A DNA stretch of 64,000 bases from Limnomonas spitsbergensis (taxonomy: Eukaryota; Chlorophyta; Chlorophyceae; Chlamydomonadales). Position numbers and translations under genes: made by a program. Positions within the stretch are counted from its first letter, which is position 1. Each line of letters starts with the position of its first letter. The notes under the pieces are model-generated. The model searched no databases. It was not told the origin of the DNA and worked only from the letters and a program-made list of their open reading frames with translations. Where the stretch lies: the NCBI GenBank assembly GCA_037349105.1, contig JAYJMM010000083.1, positions 1,760,929 to 1,824,928 on the forward strand, in the 5' to 3' direction. This document shows positions 45,245-56,051 of the stretch, one piece after another.

Positions 45245-46069
45245 CTAGGGTGGAGCAGGTGCAGGCTCAGGGCCAAACACGGTGTCGCCAGGTATGAGGG
45301 GGACAGGCGCTCCTGGCGATTGTTGCTCTTCACTGTCTCTGAAGGCGTCAAGGGTTGTGCAGACCCATCTCATGGCTCCAGTTGCCCCTAAAGGAAATCC
45401 TGGTCCGGAGTAACCTCTCATAGACCTTGCCCACTCCTGCAGCCTCCATCGCTGATGCTGGTACAATAGCCAGAATTGTCTAAGGATGCGGCATTTATTC
45501 CTGATAAGCCGCATTCCTCTGAGGATCCAACGCTGTTCAACTAGATGCAGCGCAGCAGGGTAGTGCGGACCACACAGTAGTACTCCAACGTGACCGAAGA
45601 AGGTTTCCCAGAGTGGCCCTCCTGCTACAAGACCTTCCAGGCTGTAAATCCCAGATCCTATTGCACACGCCAAAGACTCTGAGCTGGCTATGGTGTTAAG
45701 CAAGTCCAATGCTCCTGATATGTTGTACATCTCGTCAACGACAACATTTGCTGCTACAGGAGCTCGCTCAGCATACAACTGTAGGTGATGAGCTCTGTCA
45801 TCAGGCTGGACAGAGTTGAACCACGGGCGAGGTGGCAGTCTCTCCATCTGGTTGAATTGATTAATGGATCTATAATTCTGCAGCTTTGGCCAGTTCCTAT
45901 AGCGACCATCTAACCAGCAGTGAAGGCTGGTTAGATACTCCCGAGGAACCGCTATGGGGTGTTGCTCCCCAAGCCACCTTCTAATCATCGGCCTATCACG
46001 AGGCGGTGGGATAGCCATCTGCGCAAAATGACAGGCACCAATGGTGCTCAGCAGTATACAAAGAATCAC
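45245..46069 (-). CDS. unknown element ORF (274 aa)
   Basis: An intact frame of 274 codons with a hydrophobic start (MILCILLSTIGACHFAQM), a His/Trp/Arg-rich body (LHCWLDGRYRNWPKLQNYR, QRWILRGMRLIRNKCRIL) and a Pro-rich end. No family recognised. The N-terminal hydrophobic stretch could be a signal or membrane segment, or the true start may be M18. A G8 tract lies ~165 bp upstream at 46,231-46,238. Position suggests an accessory gene between protease and RT. Confidence 0.5.
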   Translation of the reverse strand: MILCILLSTIGACHFAQMAIPPPRDRPMIRRWLGEQHPIAVPREYLTSLHCWLDGRYRNWPKLQNYRSINQFNQMERLPPRPWFNSVQPDDRAHHLQLYAERAPVAANVVVDEMYNISGALDLLNTIASSESLACAIGSGIYSLEGLVAGGPLWETFFGHVGVLLCGPHYPAALHLVEQRWILRGMRLIRNKCRILRQFWLLYQHQRWRLQEWARSMRGYSGPGFPLGATGAMRWVCTTLDAFRDSEEQQSPGAPVPLIPGDTVFGPEPAPAPP

Positions 46070-46291
46070 TAACTACTGAATCACTGAGTCCACTACACCG
46101 TAATCAGGATTATCGCAGTTTTGAAGAATGGTACTCACTTGAAGGAGTAAATCTGCAGCAATGAGGAGAAGGGCAACAGATTGAGTGATGTGAAGAGACG
46201 TAATAGGGTCAAATCATCACTATCAGCAGCACATTCCCCCCCCAACTATACACGATGCAATCGTGCAGAGTTGATAGGTGCTGTACAGAGT

Positions 46292-46693
46292 CTAGTTATC
46301 AGATCTAATAGTCGATACCGGCAGCTCAAGGACATCTGTAGACCAGTTGGGTCTGAACGTGAGAATACCCCTGGCAACATCATGAATCGCTCTGAAATGT
46401 ATGCTATCAGGGTTCCCGAACAGTGCAGTGAACGAATGCGACGGTGCCCAAGCAATGACAAGAAAACAATGCTCACTGGTAAGCTCTGCCGCCCCTGCCC
46501 CATACGAAATCGTGACAATAGGCGTAATGCCCCTAATCGTGTCAACGTCACCACTAGTGGCCAGTTTCATTGGGTAAGAAAGAACAGGTATGCCTAGGCG
46601 ATGCGCCTCCCTGTCAGTGATCAAATGGCAATTCGACCCGAAGTCTAACATGGCCCTAGCAGGCAATTGCTTCTGGCCGTCATCATAGATCAA
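46292..46693 (-). CDS. retropepsin-like aspartic protease
   Basis: ARAMLDFGSNCHLITDREAHRLG resembles the retroviral-type protease active site with D-F-G-S instead of D-T/S-G-A. It is followed by LPVL..PMKLATSGD and later a VIAWAPSHSFTALFGNP stretch. Its position upstream of RT fits. Catalytic activity is doubtful because the residue after Asp is Phe. The frame continues upstream of its first Met toward 46,745. Confidence 0.55.
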   Translation of the reverse strand: MIYDDGQKQLPARAMLDFGSNCHLITDREAHRLGIPVLSYPMKLATSGDVDTIRGITPIVTISYGAGAAELTSEHCFLVIAWAPSHSFTALFGNPDSIHFRAIHDVARGILTFRPNWSTDVLELPVSTIRSDN

Positions 46694-46744
46694 CCCAACC
46701 TGCTCACCTGGAGACTCTTCTGGGTTCGCAAAATAAAATAAGGA

Positions 46745-47400
46745 TCATGTAAGCGAACGGAAATATGCACCGATATCCGAAGCGTTAGCAATGAGCGCTC
46801 TCATATGTACAGGGTCAGGTGCAGGCAGATTACTCACCAGGAAGGATTCAGGCTCTGGTTCAGATGCAGCAGGCACACGATAAGAAATAGATCGATCGAA
46901 AAGCAAGCGTTGTGAAGTGTCAGTCAGCGAAACGTCAGAAGATAATATAGTAATTTCAATCACCGCCTGCCGTCGGTTCGTCGGAACCCTAACCTCAGAC
47001 CACCGAGATCCTGGACCATGCGTAAGCAATGTGGTCGGAACTTCAGTCTGAAAACGTGATGCAGAAGCTGCGCCTCTGTCCACAAATGGATCTCCTGAAA
47101 CTATGTGGGATCTGCGCGAGTCAGCCTCAGCTTCTGAAAATGCAACAAGCGTATCTAATTTGGGAACCGGGGCAGGGACTCTGGATTTCCCCTGGAACCC
47201 GTCTGGAAATTTTTTTAGACCCCTTTTTAGCAAAGTCATCTCGAAAACTCCATAATACTACAGCCATAGCTGTCAGGTGATGGGTGCCAGGTACTCCATG
47301 TCAGTTGTAATTGGAGCCAAAGCAACCCTGTGCTTCAACCCCTGGGCTTTGATCAGGGTCACCCGGCTCATCCCAACCATCATTGTATTGCGCTAGTTGC
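46745..47400 (-). pseudogene. gag: gag C-terminal remnant and linker
   Basis: 47,400-47,300 encodes GWDEPGDPDQSPGVEAQGCF ending at TGA, matching the end of the plus-strand gag-like ORF (NEPGDPDKSPEHEAQGCF before 52,516). The following non-coding stretch and frame (FAKKGSKKISRRV) match 52,590-52,640. The open frame 47,239-46,745 then reads a Ser/Thr/Arg-rich linker (PAPVPKLDTLVAFSEAEAD). This homology fixes the gag-to-protease order of the family. Confidence 0.55.
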
Positions 47401-47645
47401 GCACTGTGAACTTCCTCACCGCGGTACTCTGTTGCATGCGCATGAAGCCCTGGGATACTTGGTAGCGAGGCCAGCTGGGATTTGAATCGTCTTCGTACGT
47501 ATACGGCATGGTCGGGATTCGTTGTCGTTGTCCAACGTCATTGTCTTGTGTCCGGACTGCTGGAATGCTCGGGGTGGTCTTCACAAGATATGCAATAACA
47601 TTAGCTACCACAACTCTGCCACGTAAACACACAGTTTTCAAGATC

Positions 47646-47990
47646 TCATGAACGACCCCGTGCGTCAGTGATGGTCATGAGGCTAGACTGGTCTGGACTG
47701 TACCGCAATGTGCAAGAGTGTGTTTTCATGAAGTCCTCGCCAATGCTTACATCAATGGTGTCGAGAAACGCTGGGAGGCTGTGAACCGTGGCTTCAAAAT
47801 CAGTCCGGCCGAACATAATAGTGAGACTCGCAGAACCTAGGACAATACAATCTCGACCAGCCGGAGTGGCCACTGCTCGATATTTACTAGAACGAATCTG
47901 GTGTCCGAGTTTCTTGGCAAGTTTGGCACCTATGAAGCAGGAAAATGCACCCGGATCAAATAGACACTTGAGGTTTTGCCATGTGCTTGG
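47646..47990 (-). pseudogene. second aspartic-protease-like relic
   Basis: The frame reads KCLFDPGAFSCFIGAKLAKK then ATPAGRDCIVLG, FDATVHSLPAFLDTIDV-like and GEDFMKTHSCTLRY, the typical active site (D-P-G-A) and C-terminal 'ILG..FL..H' part of Ty3 proteases. It lies upstream of the gag-end remnant, the wrong place for the same element, so it probably belongs to another element or a rearranged copy. Confidence 0.5.
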
Positions 47991-48356
47991 CCGTGGTAGG
48001 TTGCTGCTAGGGGCTGATTTTCATCATCTGGTTTTACATCCTGGTCATGATTCGTATTGTGTACGACTCGGTCATCAACTTGAATCTGGGCTAGAACTCG
48101 ACACTTGGCGGTTTCACTTGTATCAGCTGGGATTACAAATGCAAGCAATGGTGAGGGTTTCATTCCCTTATATATTGCGGTACCAAGCGCTGAACTCGAC
48201 TAGTATTTTTTGATTAGGCTGGAGTACCGGAGGAGCGCTTGTAAACCTGCTGCTTGTCTGGACGAAATTATAAGGCAAGAACCGGTGATGGGTCGGTTGT
48301 TCAAATAAAGCCTAGCTTGGCTTCTAGTTTTTGCAACGTATATCGGGTGCTTGTCA

Positions 48357-49060
48357 TGTCACGACGTATGACTGCACCGTGCGTTTGGAAGTTATGTGTG
48401 AACCTGAACAAGTGTGGTTGCCGTCTTAGAGGATCCCGAACTGGGTCCTTTACTTTTTCTTTCTTACTTGATCTCACGGCCTTCAATAGACTCTTAACGT
48501 TTCCAGCTATTGTCCCTGATTATCGATCTGCAAGTTAATCGTCAACCAAAGTCTTACTAAGGGGAAACTGGCAGAGCAACTAGGCCAACAGCGACCCTAT
48601 AAGCATCAACAAGTCTCCTAATACGAAGCTGGCAGTGCATCTAGGCCAACAGTCGACTATCTGCAGCAATTAGAGTTATTCCTGCCTCTTAACAAGGCAT
48701 ATCTCCAGCCTTACAGCTGGATATTACCACCAACCCACCATCACATCTCCAACCTATAGCCTTTCCCTTGGCTCCAAGTCGACCATCTGATTCATCAGAG
48801 ATATCTTCAGTCACCAGAAGTCGCCAAGCAAGTGACTCACCACAGCAGATCAACGGCCACATTCGCCCAAGGTCGTCCCAAGAAGTCCAGAAGTACCTCA
48901 GGAGTCGAGGCTTTACGAGATCTTGTCAACAGTATCGAAGAAGTCCGGGTGAAGTAGCAAGAGCTATCACCTGTTATCGAGCTGAGTTCACTGAGTTACA
49001 GCAGTGGATCGAGAAGCTCCCACTATAACCTCTGTAAGAGTTTATTAGTACTTGTTTAAG
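48357..49060 (+). repeat. LTR A, 5' copy before the plus-strand gag
   Basis: Starts TGTCACGACGTATG and matches LTR A through ATTAGTACTTGTTTAAG. The last ~95 bp of other copies (ending GTGCCGCGACA) are absent and the sequence runs instead into AAAGAAAAAGTCC and the gag ORF at 49,134. It is probably the 5' LTR of the plus-strand element, or a truncated copy. Confidence 0.6.
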
Positions 49061-49133
49061 AAAGAAAAAGTCCGATTAGGATCACCTCTAGTCGACTGTA
49101 GCGGAAATCTGTCGTTCTAAAGCCGATAGAAAG

Positions 49134-52100
49134 GTGAAAATGGGCGGCCAAATGGACGAACCAGCACCCCAAATCGTGAAGGAGATTCCGAAGAATACTG
49201 TTTACCCGAGAACTAGGTCTGCTACAGCAGCTGCTGCTGCTGAAGCCGCTGTAGCAGGGACATCATCTGACCCTCCGGTTTTGCCTGTGCAAAGCAAGCC
49301 TTTGTGGCAGCAGATGTACGACATGGCTGGACCAGCCAGCAAGGCATGCATGGACAAGCTTAAGCTCAGGCAGGAAGCAGTGGATCGTGCAAATGCAGCG
49401 TTGGAAAGCATATCAGAGACATGCAGTCTGAAGGAATATGATGACGCGTGTATTAAAGGACAGGTGTTGCAAGACGAACGTAACGAAGCTATCAATGATG
49501 CACTCATAGCGTCACCTGCAAAGGTGGACAAGACTGTCATTGACAAGTTGATGTTAAAGGAATGGGAAATGCCATTTGACAACCCTGTCTTTCAGTACCT
49601 AAGCAAGGAGAGGTCCAAGTACGCGAACACTGGGACTCCGTCTAAGCAAGCCACTAGGCTTGCGGAACAGAGTTTCGGAACTGCCATTGAGGGTGGTTCT
49701 CACTCAGGGTCTGTTACGTCAGTAGATGCGCCCCTGCGAGCACCTGAAATATCTCATGTTGCAAATCTATCGGGGGGGTGGGCTCCCGTTGTAGGGGGGT
49801 GGGCTCCCGTTGCGCATGCCTCAATGCCTTTCGCGGTGCACGAGCCTATGGCTCAGCATGCACCAGTGTCCGTGCATGTTGCTGCTGTCGCCCCTGCTCC
49901 TCCTCCCACTGCTGCACCTGTCCAGGGTGCACATGGAAGGATAGAGCTTGACGGCGCAAAACACACCGTGTCAGGGCCTCCGCCTCCGCCTCCGCGTTCC
50001 CCAACGTCGCTGACAATGGGTGTAACGCCTCCGCCACCGCCCCAAGTCCCGTCAAGGTCGTCTGGACCCATGCACAACAACGCACATGTCTACCCACTGG
50101 CTGGACGGTACGAGGACACTGTGCTTCGCATGCAAGGCCTGGCGTCTGTATCAGAAGAACTTGAAGGTGATGGGTATGGGGGAAGCACTGGTGAGGACAT
50201 TACCGCCGGAGACCCCCAAGCACAAGGTAATCGTTCCATGGGACCTGCTGCATCACAGTCATTCCATACTGCAGTGGGCACAGAGCACTCGAACTGGAAC
50301 GCTACCCCTGTTCAAGGTATGGAGGGTTTTGTGCAGGAGAGCTTCAGGGTGAGAGCAGCCCGTGATAGGGAGGCTCTTGCCCATAGACTACTCCAGGAAC
50401 ATGATCGCCGGCAGCAAGGTGAGGAGGCAGCACGAAACGTTGCGATGATCACTGAACCGCTGCCAATGAGGGCAGCTACCAGAGGGCCGGCCGCTGTAGC
50501 GTTCCAGGAACGTAGGCAGCAAGAGCCGTTCCAAGAGGATCAGAGTAGGTTCAGGCCTGCTCAACATGTACCTCAGGATCCCGGATGGAATGGGTTTCAT
50601 GCTGCGTCCTCAGAAGGAGGAGTGCATACCTCGTTTCAACACACGGTGAGAGAGTCTGGCCAAGGTCAGAGGCAATCTCAGTATCAGGGTCAAGGCCAGG
50701 GTATGAACCAGAACCTGCGCTATGGACAGCAGGATCGGGGTGAGTTCCAAGGTGGTGGAACTGGTACTGGCGATAGCCAGGGACCAGGAGGAAGCAATCA
50801 ACCGCCTGGTGGTGGACCACCTCCAGGTAGGGGTCAGCCTCCAGCCCACCGCTGGGTGTCAAGACATGGTGTCCTTCACGGATCAGCAGCTACTGGCAGG
50901 GGTCCTCCTGTAGGAGGAGATCCTGGTGGGGGTCCTGATTCCGAGACTGCTACGCCGGGTCAAGTAAATTGGCTCACAGATGTCCGGTTGGACGGGAAGA
51001 CGTTGATTGACTCCTCCAAAGTTGTTGAATTCTCAGCGACTGAGAGCATCATCTCCCACCGAATTTGGGAAAGGTCACTCAGGTTGTTTTGGGGGAATAA
51101 CGTGCACAGGTTGCACGATGCTGTGTCTGCCCAGGTGAGCATCATCATGAGCACAATTCTGCCAGCAGGGGTCGCTTTTCTCAAGAAGCACTTTGCTGAG
51201 CTGGAATATCTGTGCCCCAGTGCAATGCCGCCCATGGTGAGAGCCATAGAGGGAAGGGACGGCAGTACCAGAAATGACTTCCTGCAGGATGGCACTCAGA
51301 CCACCATGGGGAATATGAGGAGGAACAAGATGATCCTGATGGGGGTTGAGGAAGCCGGAGTAAGGGAGTATGAGCCTTATCCATTACAGGATGAGCCTTA
51401 CAGCTTCATTGAAGCTCTGTTAATGGTGGCCAAGCGCTACCTCAATGTTGCAACATCAGCCGAAATGGCCATACATCTGGACCCAGGGCTGCATCATGGG
51501 TAAGCAGAACCAGCTTGATAGGACAGTGCTGGTCAGTGAGAACCCAAGGCAGTTTGGCATCAGATGTCTCTCGGTTTACTCAGCGTTCCAGGGATCTAAC
51601 AAGATTGCCTACAATGGGACCATTGAGAGGACGTCCATCATTGACGTGATCATGCGAGGGGTCCCAGTATACCTCCAGGACGTGTGTGAGAGGGAGCTTC
51701 GGGCTTTGGGTGTTGAAGATGACAACTTCAGCGTCCAGGATAGTGTGATCATCGAGGCCATGCAGAATGCCTATGAGTACCGTGTCAGAACACAGGTCAT
51801 GAAGGGTGTCAGGTATGAGGACCTGGCCGCAGAAAGAAGCAAAGATGCTGGTAGAAGGGGTCAGAATGCGACACCCCGGAGCCACGCCACTGAGGTGAGG
51901 GCAAGTGCAGAGGGTTACCCTAGCACAATGCACCCGCAACGCGGCCCGGCCGCAGGATCAGCCATGCCCTACCAGGCCGGCAGAGGAGGGGGTGAGTACA
52001 GCAATGTGCAGCGACCCACAGGATCGGGTTACCCATCCATCTTCGGCGGCCAGAAATAGGGCAATGGAAGCTGCAGAGAGGGGGACCAAGACTGCAGCAG

Positions 52101-52516
52101 CCAAAGTTGCGGTGGACGGTGTCCCAATACCGACTGCTGCAGTGGCAAGAGCCAAGGCTGATCCAGGTGAATTGCAAAGAGCTGTGCCTTATGTGTCTCT
52201 GGGGCCTGATTACAAGCCAGAGGCAGAGGCGCAGTTCAATCTGGACAACCACTATGCTGCATGTGCAGTAGAAGAGGAGCAGAGTGGTGTCAAGTTCCAA
52301 CAACAGGAACGAGGTGAGGACTATGAGAACAAAAATGATGCTGCCTACAGAGGTCCAGGTCTCTCAGCCGATGCCACAGAGTACCAAGGTGCCAGCCGTG
52401 AGGAAGTACACGGTGCACAGCTGTACATGTACCCTGATAGATGGAATGAACCGGGTGACCCTGACAAGTCTCCTGAGCATGAGGCCCAAGGATGCTTCAT
52501 GTCAAATTACCACTGA
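49134..52516 (+). pseudogene. gag: long gag-like ORF of the methyltransferase element
   Basis: Three overlapping frames (49,134-51,503; 51,445-52,059; 51,905-52,516) read as one protein of roughly 1,100 residues with two frameshifts. Residues 1-600 are Ala/Pro/Gln/Gly-rich and disordered. From about 50,950 a folded-looking region follows (SATESIISHRIWERSLRLFW, PAGVAFLKKHFAELEYL, SFIEALLMVAKRYLN, RTSIIDVIMRGVPVYL), plausibly the capsid. The end (NEPGDPDKSPEHEAQGCF) matches the minus-strand element. I do not recognise the family; the gag role is inferred from position after an LTR. Confidence 0.55.
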
Positions 52517-53586
52517 CTGGGAGTCCCCGGTATCCACCAGCTGTAAGCTATGGCTGCAGTACTGGGGAATTTGTGGGATGAGTTTGCTAAAAAAGGGGTT
52601 CCCAGATGGGTTTTAAAGGGAATCCCGGGTCCCGGCCGCGTTAACGTAACTGCCTTGCCCATGCTGACTGACCATTGCAAGCAGCTTTCCCCATTGTGTG
52701 CCCCGACCCAAGGTGCCTGGGTCAGCGTGACGGGCATGCCAGCCTGACCAAGACAGACCAGAGTAACATAAAGCTCCGGTAAAAGTTCTCTACTGTTTTG
52801 ATGGAAGCCTTGTAATCACCTCAAGGTATGTGGGTTCGGTCCTCGCTGTCTTGAGGGACGCTTCGCCTTAGACTCGGTCCAATCCTGAATGGACAAAATG
52901 GTTCATTGCAATTTAATTTTGTGATTCCGACATGAGCTTGATGAATGCATCTATCAGATCGTGCATCAACTGATTGCTATGTTGTACACATCTGCCAGTA
53001 CAAATCATGCAGTACACTGCTGTACATGCCTGCCAGGACTTGCATGTTGTACGTGGCCAATATTGTTATACATACCGTATTGTACACATGTTACGCATGC
53101 AGTACAACAGCTGTACCTCGTGCATGGTGTTCATGCAACACACTTCTGCTGTTTAAGCTAGCCAGTACATGTATGTAATGCATATCTGTTGTATATGTCT
53201 GATGTACATTTCTGCAGTACACATCTGCCAGTACACACATGCAACACGTAGCTGCCAGCTGGCCTTCGCCTACAAGGCGCCTTCATTGGATTTTTTTTCT
53301 TTCTGGCTTTCTATCCCATAATTTAGACAGCCCCTTCTCAACCTTCGACCCCTGGTTTTGCCTCAGGTTGGGGGGGGGAGATGGGCTGTCATGAGTTCAG
53401 CCGCATAGTGGCTTAATTTTTGTTGAACTGCTGCATATGACAGGCGGTTCCTGCTGAAGCTGGCGGAAATGCCATGGATGGCCTCAAGGACTTCGTCACT
53501 CTGAGCCACCATCACAGCCATCATGCGGCAGCAAGAGAGCCGCCGCCAATCATCCAATCAGGAGAAGACAAGCGGCTGCGGGCAGG
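52517..53586. other. non-coding stretch with degenerate TGTACA repeats
   Basis: 52,550-52,640 matches non-coding sequence of the minus-strand element after gag. 52,960-53,250 is a degenerate array of GTACACATCTGCCAGTACA-like pieces. A G9 tract lies at 53,368-53,376. No gene was seen. Confidence 0.45.
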
Positions 53587-54103
53587 ATGCAAGATGGGCT
53601 CCGTCAAGCCGCGTCTTTAATTAGGCGCAAGGCAACTGGCGGCGCCTCCGGCTCCAACGACGACAGAGGTGAAAACCCGGCCGGCCGAAGGAGCCTGACT
53701 GAAGGGCCAATGCAACAGCCTCAGGGCATGCATGGGGCCCGGAGGTCCGGTGGTGACGAGGCCCTTCCTCAAATGAAGGAGCCCAAGCCACCGCTCAGCG
53801 ATGCGGAGCCGAAGGAGCCAGATGAACGGGCCTGTGCACCAGCCTAACGGCACGCATCCGGCCCCGACATCCGGTAGTGATAAGGCCCCTCCTCAAATGA
53901 GGGAGCACAAGCCACCACTGAACGATGATGAGTGCAAGGAGCGCAAGCGGCTGAAGAAGCAGCGGAAAGCAAATCGCCGGGCAGCCGGCCACGAGGACTT
54001 CAACCAGGATCTGGTCAGCCACGTGTGGAAGGGCCCAAGGGCCAAAGCTGCCGCTGCCGGAGCCGCGAATGCTTCAGCTGCCTACGGTGGCAACAGCTTC
54101 TAA
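53587..54103 (+). pseudogene. homologue of the basic element ORF
   Basis: QAASLIRRKATGGASGSNDD, GPMQQPQGMHGARRSGGDEA and EPKPPLSDAE match the minus-strand ORF at 43,526-44,188, with a stop near 53,847 and a partial internal repeat of the GGDEAPP..PKPPL block at 53,860-53,930 in a shifted frame. The similarity shows the two elements belong to one family. Confidence 0.6.
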
Positions 54104-56050
54104 AAGCGGCCAGCGCCACCATCAGCGCTGCCGCTGGAGCTGCCGCTAGCGTCGTCACTGATGTACATGAAGACCGTGACTTCAAAAAGGGTGTTTGTGC
54201 TGGCGCCGCTCGTAAGGGCGACGCTGGAGGGACATCTACTAGTCGTCATCTGCCTGGTAACATAGCCTAGAGAACAGCATTTCTGCTTGTCTTCTCTTGC
54301 CTTGGCTGCGTGCATGTCTCTATCATCCCTTTACCTGATGGGGCTATGTACCCGAACAGTTGGCCTAACTGACTCAACCCGTCACGACGGCCAAGCCTTT
54401 GTCCGGCATCCCTTGATTTAAATATCGTGATTGCATGCCTTGTACTGCCATTGTGCACAATTCCAGATGTTGCAGCATTTCTTACAGCGCAAGTAGTGGG
54501 ATTTCAGTTTCAGCTTGATATCACTTTTGCTGCATTTGTGCAATCAGCAAATCCTGAAACTGTAGATCCTAAAACACGAAGATCGACTGCTTGCAGCTCG
54601 TCACCTGCAGATGTACAACCTGTAGATCTAGGGTTACAGATCTTGAAGTAGTCAAACTGCAACTCTTAAAAAGAATCTCTTCACAGCAGATGTACAGTCT
54701 GCAGATCTAGAAATGCAGATCCTAAAACATGCAGAGCTAGTGCTGCATACTTTAAAATTGCATGTTATAAACTGCAACTCTAAAAATTGTAGTCACTTAA
54801 ATGCAGATCTTGAAAATCCAGATCAACATGTTCATGTCATGAATTCCAAAACCTGACCTGCTAATTTTGGATCAGATCCTGACCTGCAGATCTTGAGTCA
54901 GAGTTTGAACTGCAGATCTGTGAATCAGATTTTAAATGGGAAACTATGTTAATGTGTTTCAAGTTTACTTCATGAAGAAAACCCGAGCCGCATGAGTGCA
55001 TCTGCTACCTTCACAGCAGTACATGTCACCTATTAAAAAAAAATCGATCACCTTAATCAGCATTCAGAAGTGGCCTGGCCTTTTTGAAAACCAGGCCATG
55101 GTTGTGCTTTGCCTTGTTTAGCTTTCCCTTGCTTGCACAGGCCAGATAACTGGTAGCGTCACAGCCCCCAAACCAGCGTCTGCTTTTGTGTAACATTTAA
55201 ATTGAGCCGTCAAATCTGCTATATGATTCTCGTTGCTTCTGTTTGATCGCATGGGTTCGCTGCCTGACAATACATGCTTTGCTCCTTCTGCCAGCAGGTG
55301 TCCAGTTTGGCTTATTATCATCCCTGAGCAGCACCTGGTTGAAGCAAGTTGCATGGGTTGCACTCATGGTATGCTGTGCAGAATATGCGTTATCTCCATG
55401 TGACTTCCGTTCGCCAGCTGGAACTCGCACAGTTTGAGCATTTGCAGTTTGTTGACCTCGCTGAGAATTAAATATGAACATTTGTCATGCAAAAGTATTA
55501 TCTGACTGTTATTTAATTCTTTACAGCATGCTTCAGTGCTAAACATCTACTGAATCTGTGAGATTCTTGTTTCATTCTTGGGTTCAGCTGCCTGATTGAG
55601 AAATTCTGTCTCTCTTGATAATGTTGGTACCAACAGCATAGCACGCCACCTGGGGTTTATCAGGGTCATTCCGTGCCCACCCGCCCCCCTGGTGTTTCTA
55701 TCATGCATTGTAAGGAAATTTTATTTCCGGACGATTCATGCTTTGCTGTCATTTACTGGTTTGGCTAAGATCTGTGCTGCCATAGCTAGCTCCTTTCTCA
55801 TCTTCAGCTTCGTTGCTTTGTGCTCTGAGCTGGGGGGGGGGGAAGGAAGATCATCCTAGCAATCGGAGCTGGCTTCGCGCCACTGATTGCTTAAGCCACC
55901 GTGATCTTTTATATTCGGCTCAGGCCCTCGCTGCCGAACCTAGGGCCATGAGGTCTGTCAAGGCTTGCATACCAATTGTTGCATGAGCTACTGTCATACT
56001 GCGCAGAATGCTCAAGTATGCATCTGAGTCTCCTGATCATGAAACGCTCA
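54104..56050. other. non-coding filler of the plus-strand element
   Basis: 54,560-54,920 has many CTGCAGATCT/CTGTAGATC-like pieces forming a degenerate array. A G11 tract lies near 55,830. No RT, RNase H or methyltransferase motifs are present, although the collinear minus-strand copy has them here. Confidence 0.5.
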
Positions 56051-56051
56051 T

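Larger units (their letters stand above)
35127..47990 (-). mobile_element. large decayed Ty3-like element carrying methyltransferases
   Basis: Read on the minus strand: protease-like pieces, two unknown ORFs, a basic ORF, reverse transcriptase, RNase H, C5-cytosine methyltransferase, integrase, PHD finger, NPPA methyltransferase-like domain, G tract, LTR. RT/RNase H/methyltransferase share one frame (two compensating shifts in RT and two single stop codons aside), and that frame continues into integrase once the solo LTR at 37,953-39,044 is discounted. At least two further frameshifts disable integrase. The 5' LTR of this copy is not recognisable, so the left boundary (about 48 kb) is uncertain. 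Confidence 0.75.

Noticed and set aside
49846..50097. Minus-strand frames opposite the gag-like ORF
   Set aside because: They are antisense shadows of a Pro/Ala-rich coding region.
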